In this document: one piece after another, positions 9,560 to 21,420 of the stretch
Numbering within the stretch: the first letter of the stretch is position 1
Layout: every line of letters starts with the position of its first letter
From: Pholiota molesta
Lineage: Eukaryota; Basidiomycota; Agaricomycetes; Agaricales; Strophariaceae
Direction: 5' to 3'
Assembly: GCA_014925825.1 (NCBI GenBank)
Contig: JACGCK010000135.1
Coordinates: forward strand, 1-64,000
DNA: 64,000 nt
Notes under the pieces: model-generated
Database searches by the model: none
What the model saw: the letters and a program-made list of their open reading frames with translations, nothing else
What the model was told of the DNA's origin: nothing
Program-made: the position numbers and the translations under genes

Positions 9560-12500
9560 ATGTCGAGTCCCAAGGAACGTCACTACTGGGCCCAATTGCG
9601 TGCGGCTTTGACTGCTGGCCGATGGCGCGCGTCACACCCCGCAAAAGCCCCAAACGGCACCACCGCATTACCATGGCCCGAACTTCTGCGCAAGTTCAAC
9701 AAGCATTGCCCAGGATACAGAGACATATCAGAATTAGCTGCATTGACACAAGCGCTGGCACTGCTTCTAAGCGCGCGTTATGAAGATGATGACGAAGATA
9801 TTGAAGTTTCCATGCCGGCTGTGGAGCAGCAGGGCAGTGATGCGGAGGTGGCAAGCCAGAGGGGGGAGCTGGACATAGATGGTGAATGCGTTCTCTTGGA
9901 GGAGAGAATAGAAGAGGCGTTAGTGGGATACGAGCTTCTGAAAAGTCTAGGACCGACCAGCTTCGATGTACGTATTTCTCCTCATTTTTGACCGCATTCA
10001 TTTATCGTCTTGTAGTCAATAAATCTTGCACTAGCATACTACGCATACGCACTCAAGAGACCCGAAGAATGTCTGTCGCATCTTCAAAAAGTTCCCAACC
10101 TGCTGCAATACCAAAGCCTTATACCCACTTCTCCCGACTCCGCACGCACTTCTCAAAGTCTTAGTATACCGAGCACCTATGCACCATCTACGTCTTCTTT
10201 TGCAGCTAGTTTTGCGTCGACGTCAAGTACAGATGGAATTATTCCCGAGGTTCGCGATGGCAGGGCATGGGCCATAACCGAAACGTTTAGGTCATTGTGT
10301 TTACAAGGTGCCTGCATTCAAGTGATCTCATCCATCTTAAATTGACCTCGTCATAGGAATGTCTTTTGAGCAGTTATATCCCTCCGATTCATCAAAGGCC
10401 ATTAATGCCTACCGCCAGGCGCTTCCGCTTCTCGCTACGCTGCAACTGGAGCTTGGCTTTACCCCCAATTCCTCTGTCCCTAACGCCGAGAAGTCACCAT
10501 ACAGATCCTCAGCGTCACAGGATACAGTACTGTTCAACCAAATGCGAGAACTGTGGAGATGGGTAGAAAGGCTCCTATGGCGCGCAGTGATATTGAGCGC
10601 GAAAACCTGTGACGTATTCATTGATGGCGCCGATGCCCCTTCTCAAGGTAATATACCCAGTCCACCGCTAGAATCGCGCACGTCCTCTACCTCTACCGTT
10701 ACTCCTGCAACTACGACACCCCGCACAACGAGCAACAGTCTATGGACGTGGCTTACACACTATAGTGCTTGCAGCGCCTTGTGGCCCCCTACTTTCAGAG
10801 CGAAGCATCGCTCAACCGTCTCTGTGATTCACTTGCGTGCGTTCATTTTGAGGTTTGGTGGAATTCCACCTCCCTCACCATCTCCCACTCCTGCGCCATC
10901 CAATCCCTCATCAGGACGCTCCTCCGCGTCCTCTGGTTCAGGACAGAAGCAGCAGCGATCCTGGAGGACAGAAGCACTTGAGGTGGTTAAAGCATATCGC
11001 ACTATCCTTACCGCGTCAACGCGCTTCCAAGGGCGGGCAAAAGGAACGTCAAAGTGGAAGAGTTTGTCGAGCTGTGCATCGCGCTATGGGAGGCTGGATG
11101 GGTCGTCAACTACAAAAGAAAACCAAGCAGTAATGGGTGGGAGAATATTGGCGAGGATCTTGGGACGATCTGGGTCATTGACGTATGTTTTCATTCTATT
11201 TTCTTGACCCACAAAATTGGCGCTAAATGAATGAACCAACGGGAATAGACCTTGCAATGGTCTCAAACTCTCACCTTCAACTCATCTCTTATTCTACGGC
11301 ATCTCACTAAAATTCTATACCTCTCTGCCACCTCAGCACTATCACCCGCACCTCAGAACCGCCTTCTCGCAAAGCGGACCTTGAAACTATACATTCAAGT
11401 CGTGGGCAAGGCATGGGAGGCGAGCAAAGAAGGCGTCGGAGAGGACATGGACACAGACGCCCGGTGGGTCGAGACTCTCGTTTTTGGCGCCCGGATGCTC
11501 GCAAGTGAGACTGCGCGCCATTTCCGCGAGGGCGTTGTCGTCGATCCGTTGCCGTCCTCTACCTACCCACAAGGAGATTCTGCGGCGCATTCCGTGCTTT
11601 CGTCGTACTTTGCGGGACATGCGCCTGCAGGTGCAGAGCAACAGGGACAACAGTCGATGGGGCCATCGTACCCGCATGCACCGCTGGAGGATGACGAAGC
11701 GCAGATTGAGGATGTGCGGGAGGCCGCTCGTGTTCTGGAGAAGGCGCGTTTGCGGTTGGATGAAAGTGATGTTCGCCTCGTTGCGGATGTATTATTGGCG
11801 GAGGGCGTTGTTTGGGGGCTGCTAGGTGTGATCAGTGAGTTGTCTTTACTCCTTTCTATATCCTTATTTCCCCCTCCTCTGTCTCAGCTTGTTCTTCCAA
11901 GTCTGTTTGCCCCGCCCTTTTATTTCATTAACGCTGTGCGTTGCTTCCTAATGGATTTAATCATTTTATTTTTGCCCTATTTTATTTTCAAGTGAATTGA
12001 CCTATTACATAATGTTCAACAGGCCAAGATCCCCTGAATAGACCGGCGCATCTTCAAACCGCTCATACCGCCCTGTTGCGTTCCATTCAGACCAATCCAA
12101 CACCAAGCGCCTATTATCATCTCGCGCTTTCATTTGCGCGTCGTATTCCATCTTCTTCAGATGTACCTCCAACGGTCATTCACCCATCAAAGTCTACGCC
12201 TGAAGAGACACGACCCGTTGATCCTTACAAACATACGCATTCACTGACACGCGCCCTGGAATGTGCTGGGCTTGCTGTTGAAGGGCGTCCAGCGGATGTT
12301 CGATATTGGCATCTCCTGGGCCTCTTACTGAGTGCACAAGAGAATTGGGCTGGTGCGCGGGAGGTTTTGGAAAGGGGCGCAGCGTTGGACTTTTTCGACG
12401 CGGATGAAGAGGTGAATGCTGAGGAGTCACAGCATGCGAGTAGCGGGACTGAGGACAACGAGAGTGAAGATAGTGAGGAGGAGGATAATGCAGGACCTGG

Positions 12501-14572
12501 TGATGCGTTTGTTGTGCTCGGTGCAAATGGTACGGACCGCCAAGTTCCGAATGGCAGCGCGTCGGTCCCCAAGCGAAAACGCAGATCGACCATCGTTCCT
12601 AATGGAAACGGCGGTGCTGGTACTGTTACGTCGGCCCCCACCGGGACAACAGTATTGAACCCAAGCGCGACATCCCTTCCGCCCGCGTCGACCATCCTGA
12701 CATACCTCCACCCAACTCCAACACAGCGGACGGAAGCGTACGCCTTGACGTTTGATCAGTATCCACCAGCCCCAAGCGTGTTATTCGAACGACACTTGCA
12801 GCTGCGCATGACGCAGGTTGCATTGATGGAGGTGATGAATGGGGCCGAGGGCGCAGAGGAAGGGTGGCTCGAGGTCTTCGCATGGACCGCAGAAAGACGT
12901 CGTGAACTGAGGAACGGCCTCGATACAGCTGTGGGGGAGAGGAAGGATTTTGCTCCTACTCCCGTCGGAGTCGAACCTCCGCAGCCCGAAGAGAAGATCG
13001 CGAAGATGCGAATGTACCAAGGCCTGAGCGTCAGTGCCGCCAATATGACCTCAAACGTGACCCCAAACACTATGTCTGCATCCTGGAATGGGACCATGAC
13101 ACATCAATCGCTGGAAGTGCCGATTGGCATCATGATCTCCCCAGCAACTCCAGAGATTGATACGCATGAAGAAGTTCAATTCGTAGAGGAACCAGTGGTG
13201 GTTTCTGGTGTATATGACGAAAAGGACGAGGGGAGCCTAAGAGGGAGACGAGCAGATGGACAAGACCTGCAGAGCAATCAAGCCATCGATATGCAGAAAA
13301 CACCGAGCCTGCGGGAGAAGGAAATACTGGTGTCTAAAGCCATATATAGCCCCGCTAATGGCACTCTATACCCCAAGATCAAGCGTTCGATGTCGAGCGA
13401 AAGAGGGACAGGGGACACATCCAAGTCGAAAAAGGTGCAACAGATGCTTAAAAATCGGGTCCACAAAAGTCGGGCTGGGATAACAGCAGTTTCGCGCAAG
13501 ATTGGGCACGGTGTTGTGAAAAATGGAGGTTTAAGGCGCTCGACTTCTACCCCAGGTGCGTACGGTTGTCGTTTTACCCAGTCAAGAATATTTATTAACC
13601 GGATATTGACGTAAAGATTTCCACGCTGCATTACAGCCAACATCATACCAGGCTTCGTCTATACATTCCCGCCGCCGGCTGTCCTCTATCATCCATTCCT
13701 CCGACGAGCATGAGCGCGGACTCACGGATACACGTACGACAACGCCGATCCAGGGTGAGTGGCCCACTACGCCATCGCCGATGCCATCCTCCGCTACGTC
13801 GTCGCATCGCGATTTTAGTAGTCAGACAAGTACTGCAGTCTCTAACGGAACCCCTGGTTCGCGCAATATGCGAGAAGACCGTTTAATGAGCGACTTGTGG
13901 TTAATGTCGGCCGCGACATTCAGAAGGCTCGGGAAGATAGAACATGCGAAGGGCGCAATTCAGGAAGCAGAACTGAGAGATGAAACAAATCCGAACGTAT
14001 GGGTCCAAGTGGGTGTCGTTTCCTTCTTTTTCAAAAACTGCCCTTCCTTCTCACCAGCTGACTGCTATCATTGATCTCAGCTCGCCTTGTACTACGCCGC
14101 ATTGCGATTATATCAACAAGCTGTGGATACCCTCCAGAAAGCACGTTTCATCTCTCCCGATGATGTTGCGGCCACTGTACATCTCGCTCGTTTATACCTG
14201 GATCCAGATGTGACAAGCAAACTTTTGCATTCAAGCGCCAAAAAAAATTCTATTCCTGCACAGCCCCCTCACGCCTCATCTCCATCATCTCCGTCAATTC
14301 CACAGGATTCTGCAGCGTCGTGTACAGAGACTAGCTCGCCGCCAATACCCATCCCAAATTCGACCTCTGACACAGATCTTGCGACAGGCATGCTCGCACG
14401 TCTCGCAAAGGCTCGTGGATGGGATGTTCCTGAAGTGTGGTATTTCTTATCAAAGGCATATGCTCTGCAAGGTAGGAAGGAAATGGAACGGGAGGCCTTG
14501 AAAGCTGCGTTAGAGCTTTCAGAAGGGCGTGGAGTAAGGGATATTGGAAGGGCATTGGGTTGGTGTCTGTGA
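9560..14572 (+). CDS. YPP1: YPP1/TTC7-type TPR protein (PI4-kinase complex scaffold), one apparent frameshift
   Basis: Seven exons: 9560-9967, 10016-10307, 10357-11182, 11249-11834, 12023-13555, 13617-14008 and 14081-14572, about 1509 residues. Ypp1/TTC7 proteins bind Efr3 and recruit the Stt4-type PI 4-kinase to the plasma membrane. Visible signals are the L-W-R-W-V-E-R-L-L-W-R-A block, T-H-Y-S-A-C-S-A, the K-V-E-E-F-V-E-L-C block, and C-terminal TPR repeats (V-W-V-Q-L-A-L-Y-Y-A-A-L-R-L-Y and following), plus long Ser/Pro-rich loops. In exon 3 the frame shifts at 11025-11030: TTCCAAGG needs one more C to join the upstream and downstream conserved blocks. Everything else is in phase, so this is either a one-base sequencing loss or a recent break. 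It is longer than the yeast protein (about 820 residues) because of the low-complexity inserts. Confidence 0.82.
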
Positions 14573-14849
14573 TCTTTTGGGACGCTAATCTTTCGGACGA
14601 GGTTAGTGAACTTATCATGGACGGTGTTTTGCGTGCGATATTTCTTAGTTTATACCCTCCATCTAAAGCATACTTCTTTGCCTTGAATTACGCATATGAT
14701 CTGGAATAATCTTAACCCACTGACTCTATCAGCCCACAACACGAGCACATCATATTTCAGCAGGGATAGCGACAGACTGACAGGAACCATCCTCGTCCCA
14801 CAAAAATACTAGAAATTTCAGGGGACATTCTCAGTAAGTATGACCTTCT
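14573..14849. other. Convergent 3' flanks
   Basis: Short gap between the end of the YPP1-type gene and the end of the minus-strand phosphatase-like gene; no gene seen. Confidence 0.5.
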
Positions 14850-15736
14850 TTAGGCTGCGGGGAGCTTCGGCGAGCGGCGCAATTTAGAGGGCCCGAATGC
14901 CCTTTTACTTGGAACAGTATCCGTTCCAGGAGCAATACCATCGATATTGGTACAGTTCTGCGAGACGATATTTTTGATCTTGTTCTTGACGACGATTGTT
15001 ACAAGGTCAAAGCTATAACACGTAGTGTTAGAGTTATCAGCTATTGGGAAGATACCCAATCAATATAAGACTTACTGTATTCCGTCATCTGCATCAGCGT
15101 CGTCGGTGTCCAGGTCCAAATCCTCTCCGAGGAGAGCGCCGATCTCTTGAATATCCTATTAGTTTTCAGTTGATTCAAGTAAGTGATTGACATGAAAATA
15201 TGTTGACACCCTATTTACCCAAACAATAAGAACAGATTCAGTACTGTTTTTAGCGAATTTTTTGAGCAAGTCAGTGACACAATCATCGTCGGTATTCTCA
15301 TCAGCACCGCTGAAAAAAGTAGAGTTGATGCGTTAGGTCTGCCAATGTAAACGGCCCTTCAATTAGAACATACCAGCTGGTGTCAATGGGAAGGCCAAGC
15401 GCGTCGGCTGTTGGCTGCGTCGTAGAAAGAGTCTCAAAGCAGACCTCGCTGTCATCATTACGAGGACACATAATGATCTTGCCAATGTTCAATGTCGAGA
15501 ATAGCTGTCGACATAAAGTGAGCAACGTAAGTATTCGAAAATGTGATATCAAGGATTAGTCGACTGACCGCTGGAAGGCATTCATTTGCGCGTTGTAACC
15601 CTACAGGGGTGAGGCCGGGACGGCTCAGCGACGGTTGTTCAGCGTTTGTGATGATATAGATGGGGTTCGTGATCGAAAGGATTGGCTGTACGCAAAGCAG
15701 GAGCCCAACGATAATTTTAAAGGTGGAAGAGATCAT
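14850..15736 (-). CDS. Secreted histidine-phosphatase-like protein lacking catalytic residues (pseudoenzyme)
   Basis: Five exons: 15736-15569, 15504-15374, 15309-15219, 15155-15076 and 15012-14850; 210 residues, all in phase. The N-terminus (M-I-S-S-T-F-K then I-I-V-G-L-L-L-C-V) is a signal peptide, cleaved around residue 21. The rest aligns by eye with fungal phosphoglycerate-mutase-like proteins: G-L-T-P-V-G-L-Q-R-A, N-I-G-K-I-I, T-A-D-A-L-G-L-P-I-D-T-S-C, L-I-V-W and a C-terminal half with paired Cys. Where active members have R-H-G, this one has T-N-A (30-32), and the later conserved E-H-D region after L-I-V-W is replaced or absent. Without the phospho-accepting His it cannot work as a phosphatase, so a binding role is more likely. 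The family call is fairly secure; the lost-activity statement follows from the missing residues. Confidence 0.72.
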
Positions 15737-17171
15737 GTTTGCTCTGCTAGGTATGAAGGGCTTGGCATTCTTCAATATCAGGGAGAGTAGCTTTTATACT
15801 GATGCCTCAGGGAAGAAATAGGCGCATCGAAGCATTACCGTGGTATATTTTATGATTCCGTCGCTTCGCCTGGCAGAAAAAAGAGTAAACATGTGAAGTT
15901 TACTGACATTGGGATATCGAGGCGGCCATACGAAGAAAGAAGTTCTCTATAGATGTCAATGAAGCTGAGGACAAAGGAGACGGAGAAATCTTTTGTTCTG
16001 AGGTGAAGCACACGCTATGCCATTTGTGAACATGATACTTTCTCAGTTTACCGCCGATTCAGAGCGAAGTAAAAGTTAGATGCAAGAATTCAGTGAACCC
16101 AGAGATTTAAAATTCTCAATGACGGTTTCCGTCTTGACCCTCTTCCAGAAGCGGTGTTACGGCGGTATCGGAAATCCATTTTTTGGCGGCGTAAGAACTA
16201 TCGGGAATGCATCTCAAATACGCTCTTCCGTCTAACCGACTCCCGACTCTAACGGAAGAGAAGCGACCTAAAAGACAGCTCCTTTCTTTTACCGTCATCG
16301 ACAGCATCTGCTTGCTCATCTGGCCATTGAAATCTGCTCCCACACCCTAGAAGGCTCTGCTACCGTTATAATTCATGGGACTACCTCTATACTCACGTTC
16401 AAGTTGTTGAGCGCTATGTACCTCTTTTTTATTTGCCACACTTATCAATGGTTTAATTATTACGGACTGCCCCCAAGTATGTAAGCGAGGCTGGGGAATA
16501 GCCAATAGTGCTGTTACATCTAAGGCATAAGGCTTCGGTTAAGCCTGCTGCACGAGGAATAGAAATAAAATCGTTTCCATTCTATGAAATTGTATAGATT
16601 CCAAACACTTTTCATCAGAAGTGATATGCAAGAGTATAGATATTTAGCGCCCATACTCGGCGCTTCCCAATTACACTCTTGCGCAGGAAATACCGGCCCG
16701 GTCTTTTATGAACCTATTAATAACAAGTGAGAAACTGAGGGAAGGAGATAGGGAAGATGATGACTTAGTAGGCCATTACCTCGGAGAGAATGAATGGATC
16801 TCGAGGTTTTGATGTCTGAGGAATTAGACCAATACTTGAGGCCTGAGCCTGAGGCCTGAGGCTCTGTTCAAAAGTTTCTACAAAAATTGACAAAAACATG
16901 GGAGTTTCCCTTCGATTTTGAAATTCGGCCAGAGTCTAGCGACTATTCAATTCAATACTACAACGATACACTCTACTTTGGGTTGATGAGTATCTTGATA
17001 ACAAAACCTTTGATAGATGCATAGCCTCAAATATCAGTTCCCCAGGCTATGTTGTCTTACAAGGACGCTTTTAGATTGCAACCAACTACAACTCTACTTG
17101 GAGTTTACTGCTATCGCTTTTATATATTAGCACTATTATACCACTTTGTCTGTTTCCTGGACATAACCACC
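15737..17171. other. Intergenic, no gene recognised
   Basis: About 1.4 kb between divergent genes with no convincing coding signal. It includes a small tandem phrase of GAGGCCTGA-like units at about 16839-16864. Confidence 0.45.
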
Positions 17172-18637
17172 ATGGCTGCTCCCCCTGTATATCTGAAAAC
17201 ATCTGACATGGTACCGAAAGTTCTGCTTCCCCTGACGAAATGTACCCCAGAAAAGATCTTGAACATGACATGGGGAAAGCGGGAGGATTTCTGGAGCGGC
17301 GAAGAGGTTCAGAATGAGAGAGGCGAGTTTTTGCAGAGCTCATTCGACGACCGCGATTGCACGAATATGCGGCCAGAGCGCCACGGTTTATTTGGAACGG
17401 TTTTGTTGGCGTTCCGTGAGCATAACCATCTTGTTCTGAGGCAGGTTCTATTTCGATCTAGGCGGAGATATTGCTTACGGGAATGAGAATAGGCCGGACG
17501 ATGTGTGGATTGCAATTCTTACGCAGATCAGTTTCTAGTGAGTTTTCTCTCTTGCTGGATATGGTAAAGGCCCACGACAAAAGTTTTAAATATTAATCGT
17601 GGTCGATGATGATAGCGTCAACTCACACGTAGAAGACTTACGTTCCAAGTTTGTCGCGCATGAAGGCAAGAAGACACTTCACGTCGAAGTTGATAATTTT
17701 TCATTCGAGGAAATTGCAACAGCAATGGTTCTTGCAATACATGGCAATGTAATTTGGTATTATTCTATTATTTTTTGACCATTAATTTTATTATTGCTTC
17801 AGGTGGTGGACAAGGATCTGGCGAAATGGATTCTTCCTGACTTTTCAACTACGACCACGAATGATACAATTGTTTCCGCGGGGCTGATGATGGCTCTCCT
17901 TAAGCAGTATGTGCTTCCAGCTAACGATTTGATACTCCATTGACAATCTTCGCTTATATGACAGTTACTTTACCTATGAGGCCTCGTGGACCTGTGGCAT
18001 TCCTTCCATAACAATTGAAGGGTCGAAACAAGATTGGGAGAAGATCCTTTTGCGCATTGACAAACTCGAAGAACTTGGTCAAGAACCAACCGCTTGGGCC
18101 GCTCTTCTCCGTCCCATCCTCGGGCAATTTGTTAGAGCCATTGAAGGAAAAGAAAACATCGAATTCTGGAAAAAAATCGTCAGCTACGATGACGTGTGCG
18201 GTGGGCCGTATGTATCTGGATGGATCGCTACGTTCTGCGTTTGGTCGGATAAGGGCAAGTGGATGGGGCCCCGCTTGCCCTGCGAAGGTCACCCTAGCCA
18301 GTACGCAATTTGGGCCAGAGGAAGAGGAATGGACGGGAAATCTCAAGAGGTCAGATCTGCGTCACTGCACATAGGACGTCTTCCAGTTGGATTTTGCGAT
18401 GTTGAGCTTACACTCAAGTATCCCAAGCCTAAGGGGGATGTCAAATGTACTATCGTCGCTGGAAATGTTGCGGTGGACGTGGAAGGAGTTACCGTGCGCC
18501 CGGCACCCGGGTGGTTTATGTTTGTACAGGCCAAAGAAGTCGGGTCCGGCGACTTGCGAGGTGCATTGAAGATGGCTAAAAGTCGATCGGACAAATCAAA
18601 GAACAAGGGGACTAAGAGAAAAAGATGGACAACCTAA
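17172..18637 (+). CDS. DUF4419 family protein, copy 1 (intact)
   Basis: Five exons: 17172-17440, 17493-17537, 17616-17748, 17803-17906 and 17965-18637; 407 residues. The DUF4419 pattern is clear: P-D-D-V-W-I-A-I-L-T-Q, L-R-S-K-F-V-A-H-E-G-K, T-T-N-D-T-I-V-S-A-G-L-M-M-A-L-L-K, C-G-I-P-S-I-T-I-E-G with D-W-E-K-I-L, and G-G-P-Y-V-S-G-W-I-A-T-F-C-V-W. The C-terminus is Lys/Arg-rich. The start is set by the Met-Ala-Ala-Pro shared with the second copy at 41431. The first intron (17441-17492) begins GC rather than GT, and this is the only choice that keeps the frame; the same intron in copy 2 begins GT. The biochemical function of the family is not established. Confidence 0.85.
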
Positions 18638-19089
18638 TTGGAAAATTCACAGAATCAAAGAAAGGTGGCCAAGGAGATTCAGTAGCAGGTGGAAGGGGCT
18701 TAAGAAAAGTTACTCTGCGCTCGATTCTCAACATTATATTTTGTCGTATCTAGCAGCTGCAGCACGTTTGTAAATAACACTGTAAAACTGTAACAGAGAG
18801 GTTTGGTACTTACTGGATACATACAAAAATCCCCAATGTAGGAGGTGCTTTTATCAACTTGAATCATGTTGTTGCCACCAAGTTTGGTTCAGACTCCGCA
18901 CGGTGCGGCTGTGCAGATGGTCTCACGGTCATACTGAAGTACGCATTATATCGCGTGCGGGTCAAATTTTATAATCATGACTCTTCCACTCACTTCATCT
19001 ACGGTTTCTTTATCTTCCTCTGTAATTTTGCGTCTTGGGCTTCCGACATAATACCCAGCAATATCTATATCGTCCTATTTTTTTTTACC
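18638..19089. other. Intergenic region upstream of DPH3
   Basis: No separate gene seen. It contains the 3' flank of the DUF4419 gene and the DPH3 promoter. A long pyrimidine run (TTTTTTTTACC) ends just before the DPH3 start. Confidence 0.5.
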
Positions 19090-19487
19090 ATGGGTGCCTA
19101 CTACGACGAGATCGAAATCGAGGATATGGTCTGGGATGAGGAGAAACGGGTCTATCACTACCCTTGTCCCTGCGGAGATCGTTTCGAGATTTCAAGACGC
19201 CAACTCGCTGATTGTGAAGACATTGCAACATGCCCGAGCTGTAGCCTCATTATTCGAGTGATATTCGATCCGGTGCGTTAGCATCTCGCGAAGGCATTCC
19301 ATTTTATGCTGAATACTCGCCTTTTCAGCTCGATTTCGAAGATGAACCTCCGGATGACGAAAGTTCTGGGGAAGAGAACGAAGAGGATGATGAAGAGGAT
19401 GATAGTGACGATGAACTTTTTGAGGACGCCTTGGAGAAGCTCACCCTCGCCGACGAAGCACCCAAAGTCGTTTCTGTTTCCGCTTGA
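19090..19487 (+). CDS. DPH3: Diphthamide biosynthesis protein 3 (CSL zinc-finger electron carrier)
   Basis: Two exons: 19090-19272 and 19329-19487, 113 residues. Dph3 (Kti11) is a small metal-binding protein that feeds electrons to the Dph1-Dph2 Fe-S enzyme and also acts with Elongator in tRNA modification. The family start is obvious ([10 protein letters not shown]), as are the four metal ligands Cys26, Cys28, Cys48 and Cys51 in P-C-P-C-G-D and T-C-P-S-C. The C-S-L signature follows directly. After the finger comes an acidic tail of about 40 residues, longer than in yeast. The ATG sits in a good context (ACCATGG). It is about 10 kb from DPH2, its partner in the pathway. Confidence 0.95.
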
Positions 19488-20068
19488 GCTGTATATTTTA
19501 GGCTATCATGTATATTCATTGTGAGTCTTCTCGTCGTCCTTTGAACCATTTCTAACAAGCTATGTCAGCTGTATTTTTAATGCATCGTCCATATGGGCTA
19601 TCCTTGTATTGCTATACGAATGAAGGCATCACAGCTGTTGCCAGGCCGTCAACCTCTTTCAGCTTCGCATACCCAGACGACGACCAGACTTTGTTGACCA
19701 GACTTTGCTAAGTCCGCCACTAAAAAATCTGGGGCTTATATACGAAAGAGCGTTCTCAACACATTGTGGACCGATGGCATTCATGGTGACTTACTGGGGG
19801 AAAAAGAGTGCAACCTGAGGCCTTCGAAAGACGATATCTTTGCATGTGGAGGAAGATAGTTCATAGCTCCGGAATCTCCGATACCGGTTGAAAGTACAAA
19901 ACCGCTACATGCTATCAAAGCTTTCCGAGAATAATATGGATCCGGGCCCAAAAGTCAGTTTACGCTTTATGGAAACTTCAAATTAACGTGCCATATTCAT
20001 TATATTCGTATTAGTCTTCTTCAAGCAGCAATTATGCAAGAGAAATCAAAGGAACACATCTATCTGAT

Positions 20069-21420
20069 TCACGACCAAAAAAATGTGTAGGTAGGTGGAA
20101 GCACCCTCGATGGTTCGGCATCAGGAATCCGCGTTCCCCAACGCGGAACGCCGCTTTCATTTGTGCGATCCCGCGGTGGGTTAGTAATCCCATTCTGTAT
20201 GGACTTGAGATTTAGAGGTTGAATAGACGGCGGCGATATGTCAGCAAGGGCACGGTTGAGATCACTGGACACAGCCAAAGAAACTGGTGCGATTGGAAAC
20301 GGGGTCAAACGAAATCGCCTCCTTCGTCGCAAAAATAATATTCCCAGACCGCCGAGAATAATAAGGGCGCCTAATGTAGCGCATGTGGCTTCGAGGGCGG
20401 CTCTATACGCCTTACTACTGGCTGGGGAAGGGGTGGGGGTGGGGGGTACAATGGTAGTCGGAGGAGTGGAAGTTGTTGGTATACTGCCGTTTTGGACCAC
20501 CAAGAAGTCAATGCTTAGAGGCGTATCTTCTGCAGTTCCATTATAGACAACTTGGAGGTTGTGTAAACCCATGGGGAGGGACGTAGCTTGGAACAACACT
20601 TGATGATACGCGAAATTCGTGCCGCCAAGTGGTTCAAAGGAAGTAAGGTTTTGGCCATCAATGGAATAAGTAGATAATGCATGGGTTCTAGCAGGTGGTA
20701 TAATCACACCGTACCATGTAATAGATGTTCCTAATCGAGTGTATTTTTAGCGCCCGCAGATAAATAGAATTATCGGCAATAATCCTACCTATAAAAGAAA
20801 AACCGACGTTGGCGCCCGTTTCATTCGTAGCGTGTTCGACACCAGAGTGACCAGACGTTGAATCCCATATACCGACGTAACGAATTTCAGAATCTTTATC
20901 GTCTACATAAATGTTTTCGTTTTCCCAACTCGCGTCCAGCACTGGAGCGTATTTGATATAATCAAACCAGAACGTCTGGTTTCCTGCTATCACAGTCGTC
21001 TGTAGGGTGACAGTATGGCTCCCGTCATCTGCGGCAACATCGTTGGCACAAAGCTTCCAATTATTCGTCGGAATTGGTGTATCGCCAGCCTGAGAAACAT
21101 TGCTATTGATACCAACACCGTCGAGGAAGCAGTTCCAAGTTGGAACCACCCCGTTTGAATTGTCTTGGGCGATTGTTCCATATAACAATACTGATGATCC
21201 TGTTTCAAGGGCATTAATTCTAACTTGTCGGCTAGAAATATACAGAACACCAACCGTTGAACGTGAATGATAGGTTTGCGTTGGAGTTGACTCCATGCAA
21301 AGTATTATTCCATGCTGGCCCATAAATTCCTAGGTCCTGATTCTGTCCCAGGAACCATGGGCCTCCCGAATATTCAATTCTTGCATCGCTGTCATCGACC
21401 AAAACGAAGCGGGTGGACAT
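20069..21420 (-). CDS. Single-pass membrane protein with extracellular carbohydrate-binding-like region, duplicate A
   Basis: Three exons: 21420-21255, 21199-20789 and 20730-20069; 412 residues. The ectodomain has two similar halves: each contains a V/D-D-x-D-x-x-I-x-Y strand motif and a later glycine-rich strand, and there are many N-x-S/T sites. A Pro/Thr-rich stalk (P-T-T-I-V-P-P-T-P-T-P-S-P) leads to one transmembrane helix (L-G-A-L-I-I-L-G-G-L-G-I-L-F-L), then R-R-R-R-R-F-R, which fixes the cytoplasmic side, and a disordered tail. There is no classical signal peptide at the N-terminus, so insertion may rely on the helix or on a missed upstream exon. The layout is common in agaricomycete cell-surface proteins of unknown role. 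It is paralogous to 22685-24093, with the same intron phases. Confidence 0.78.
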
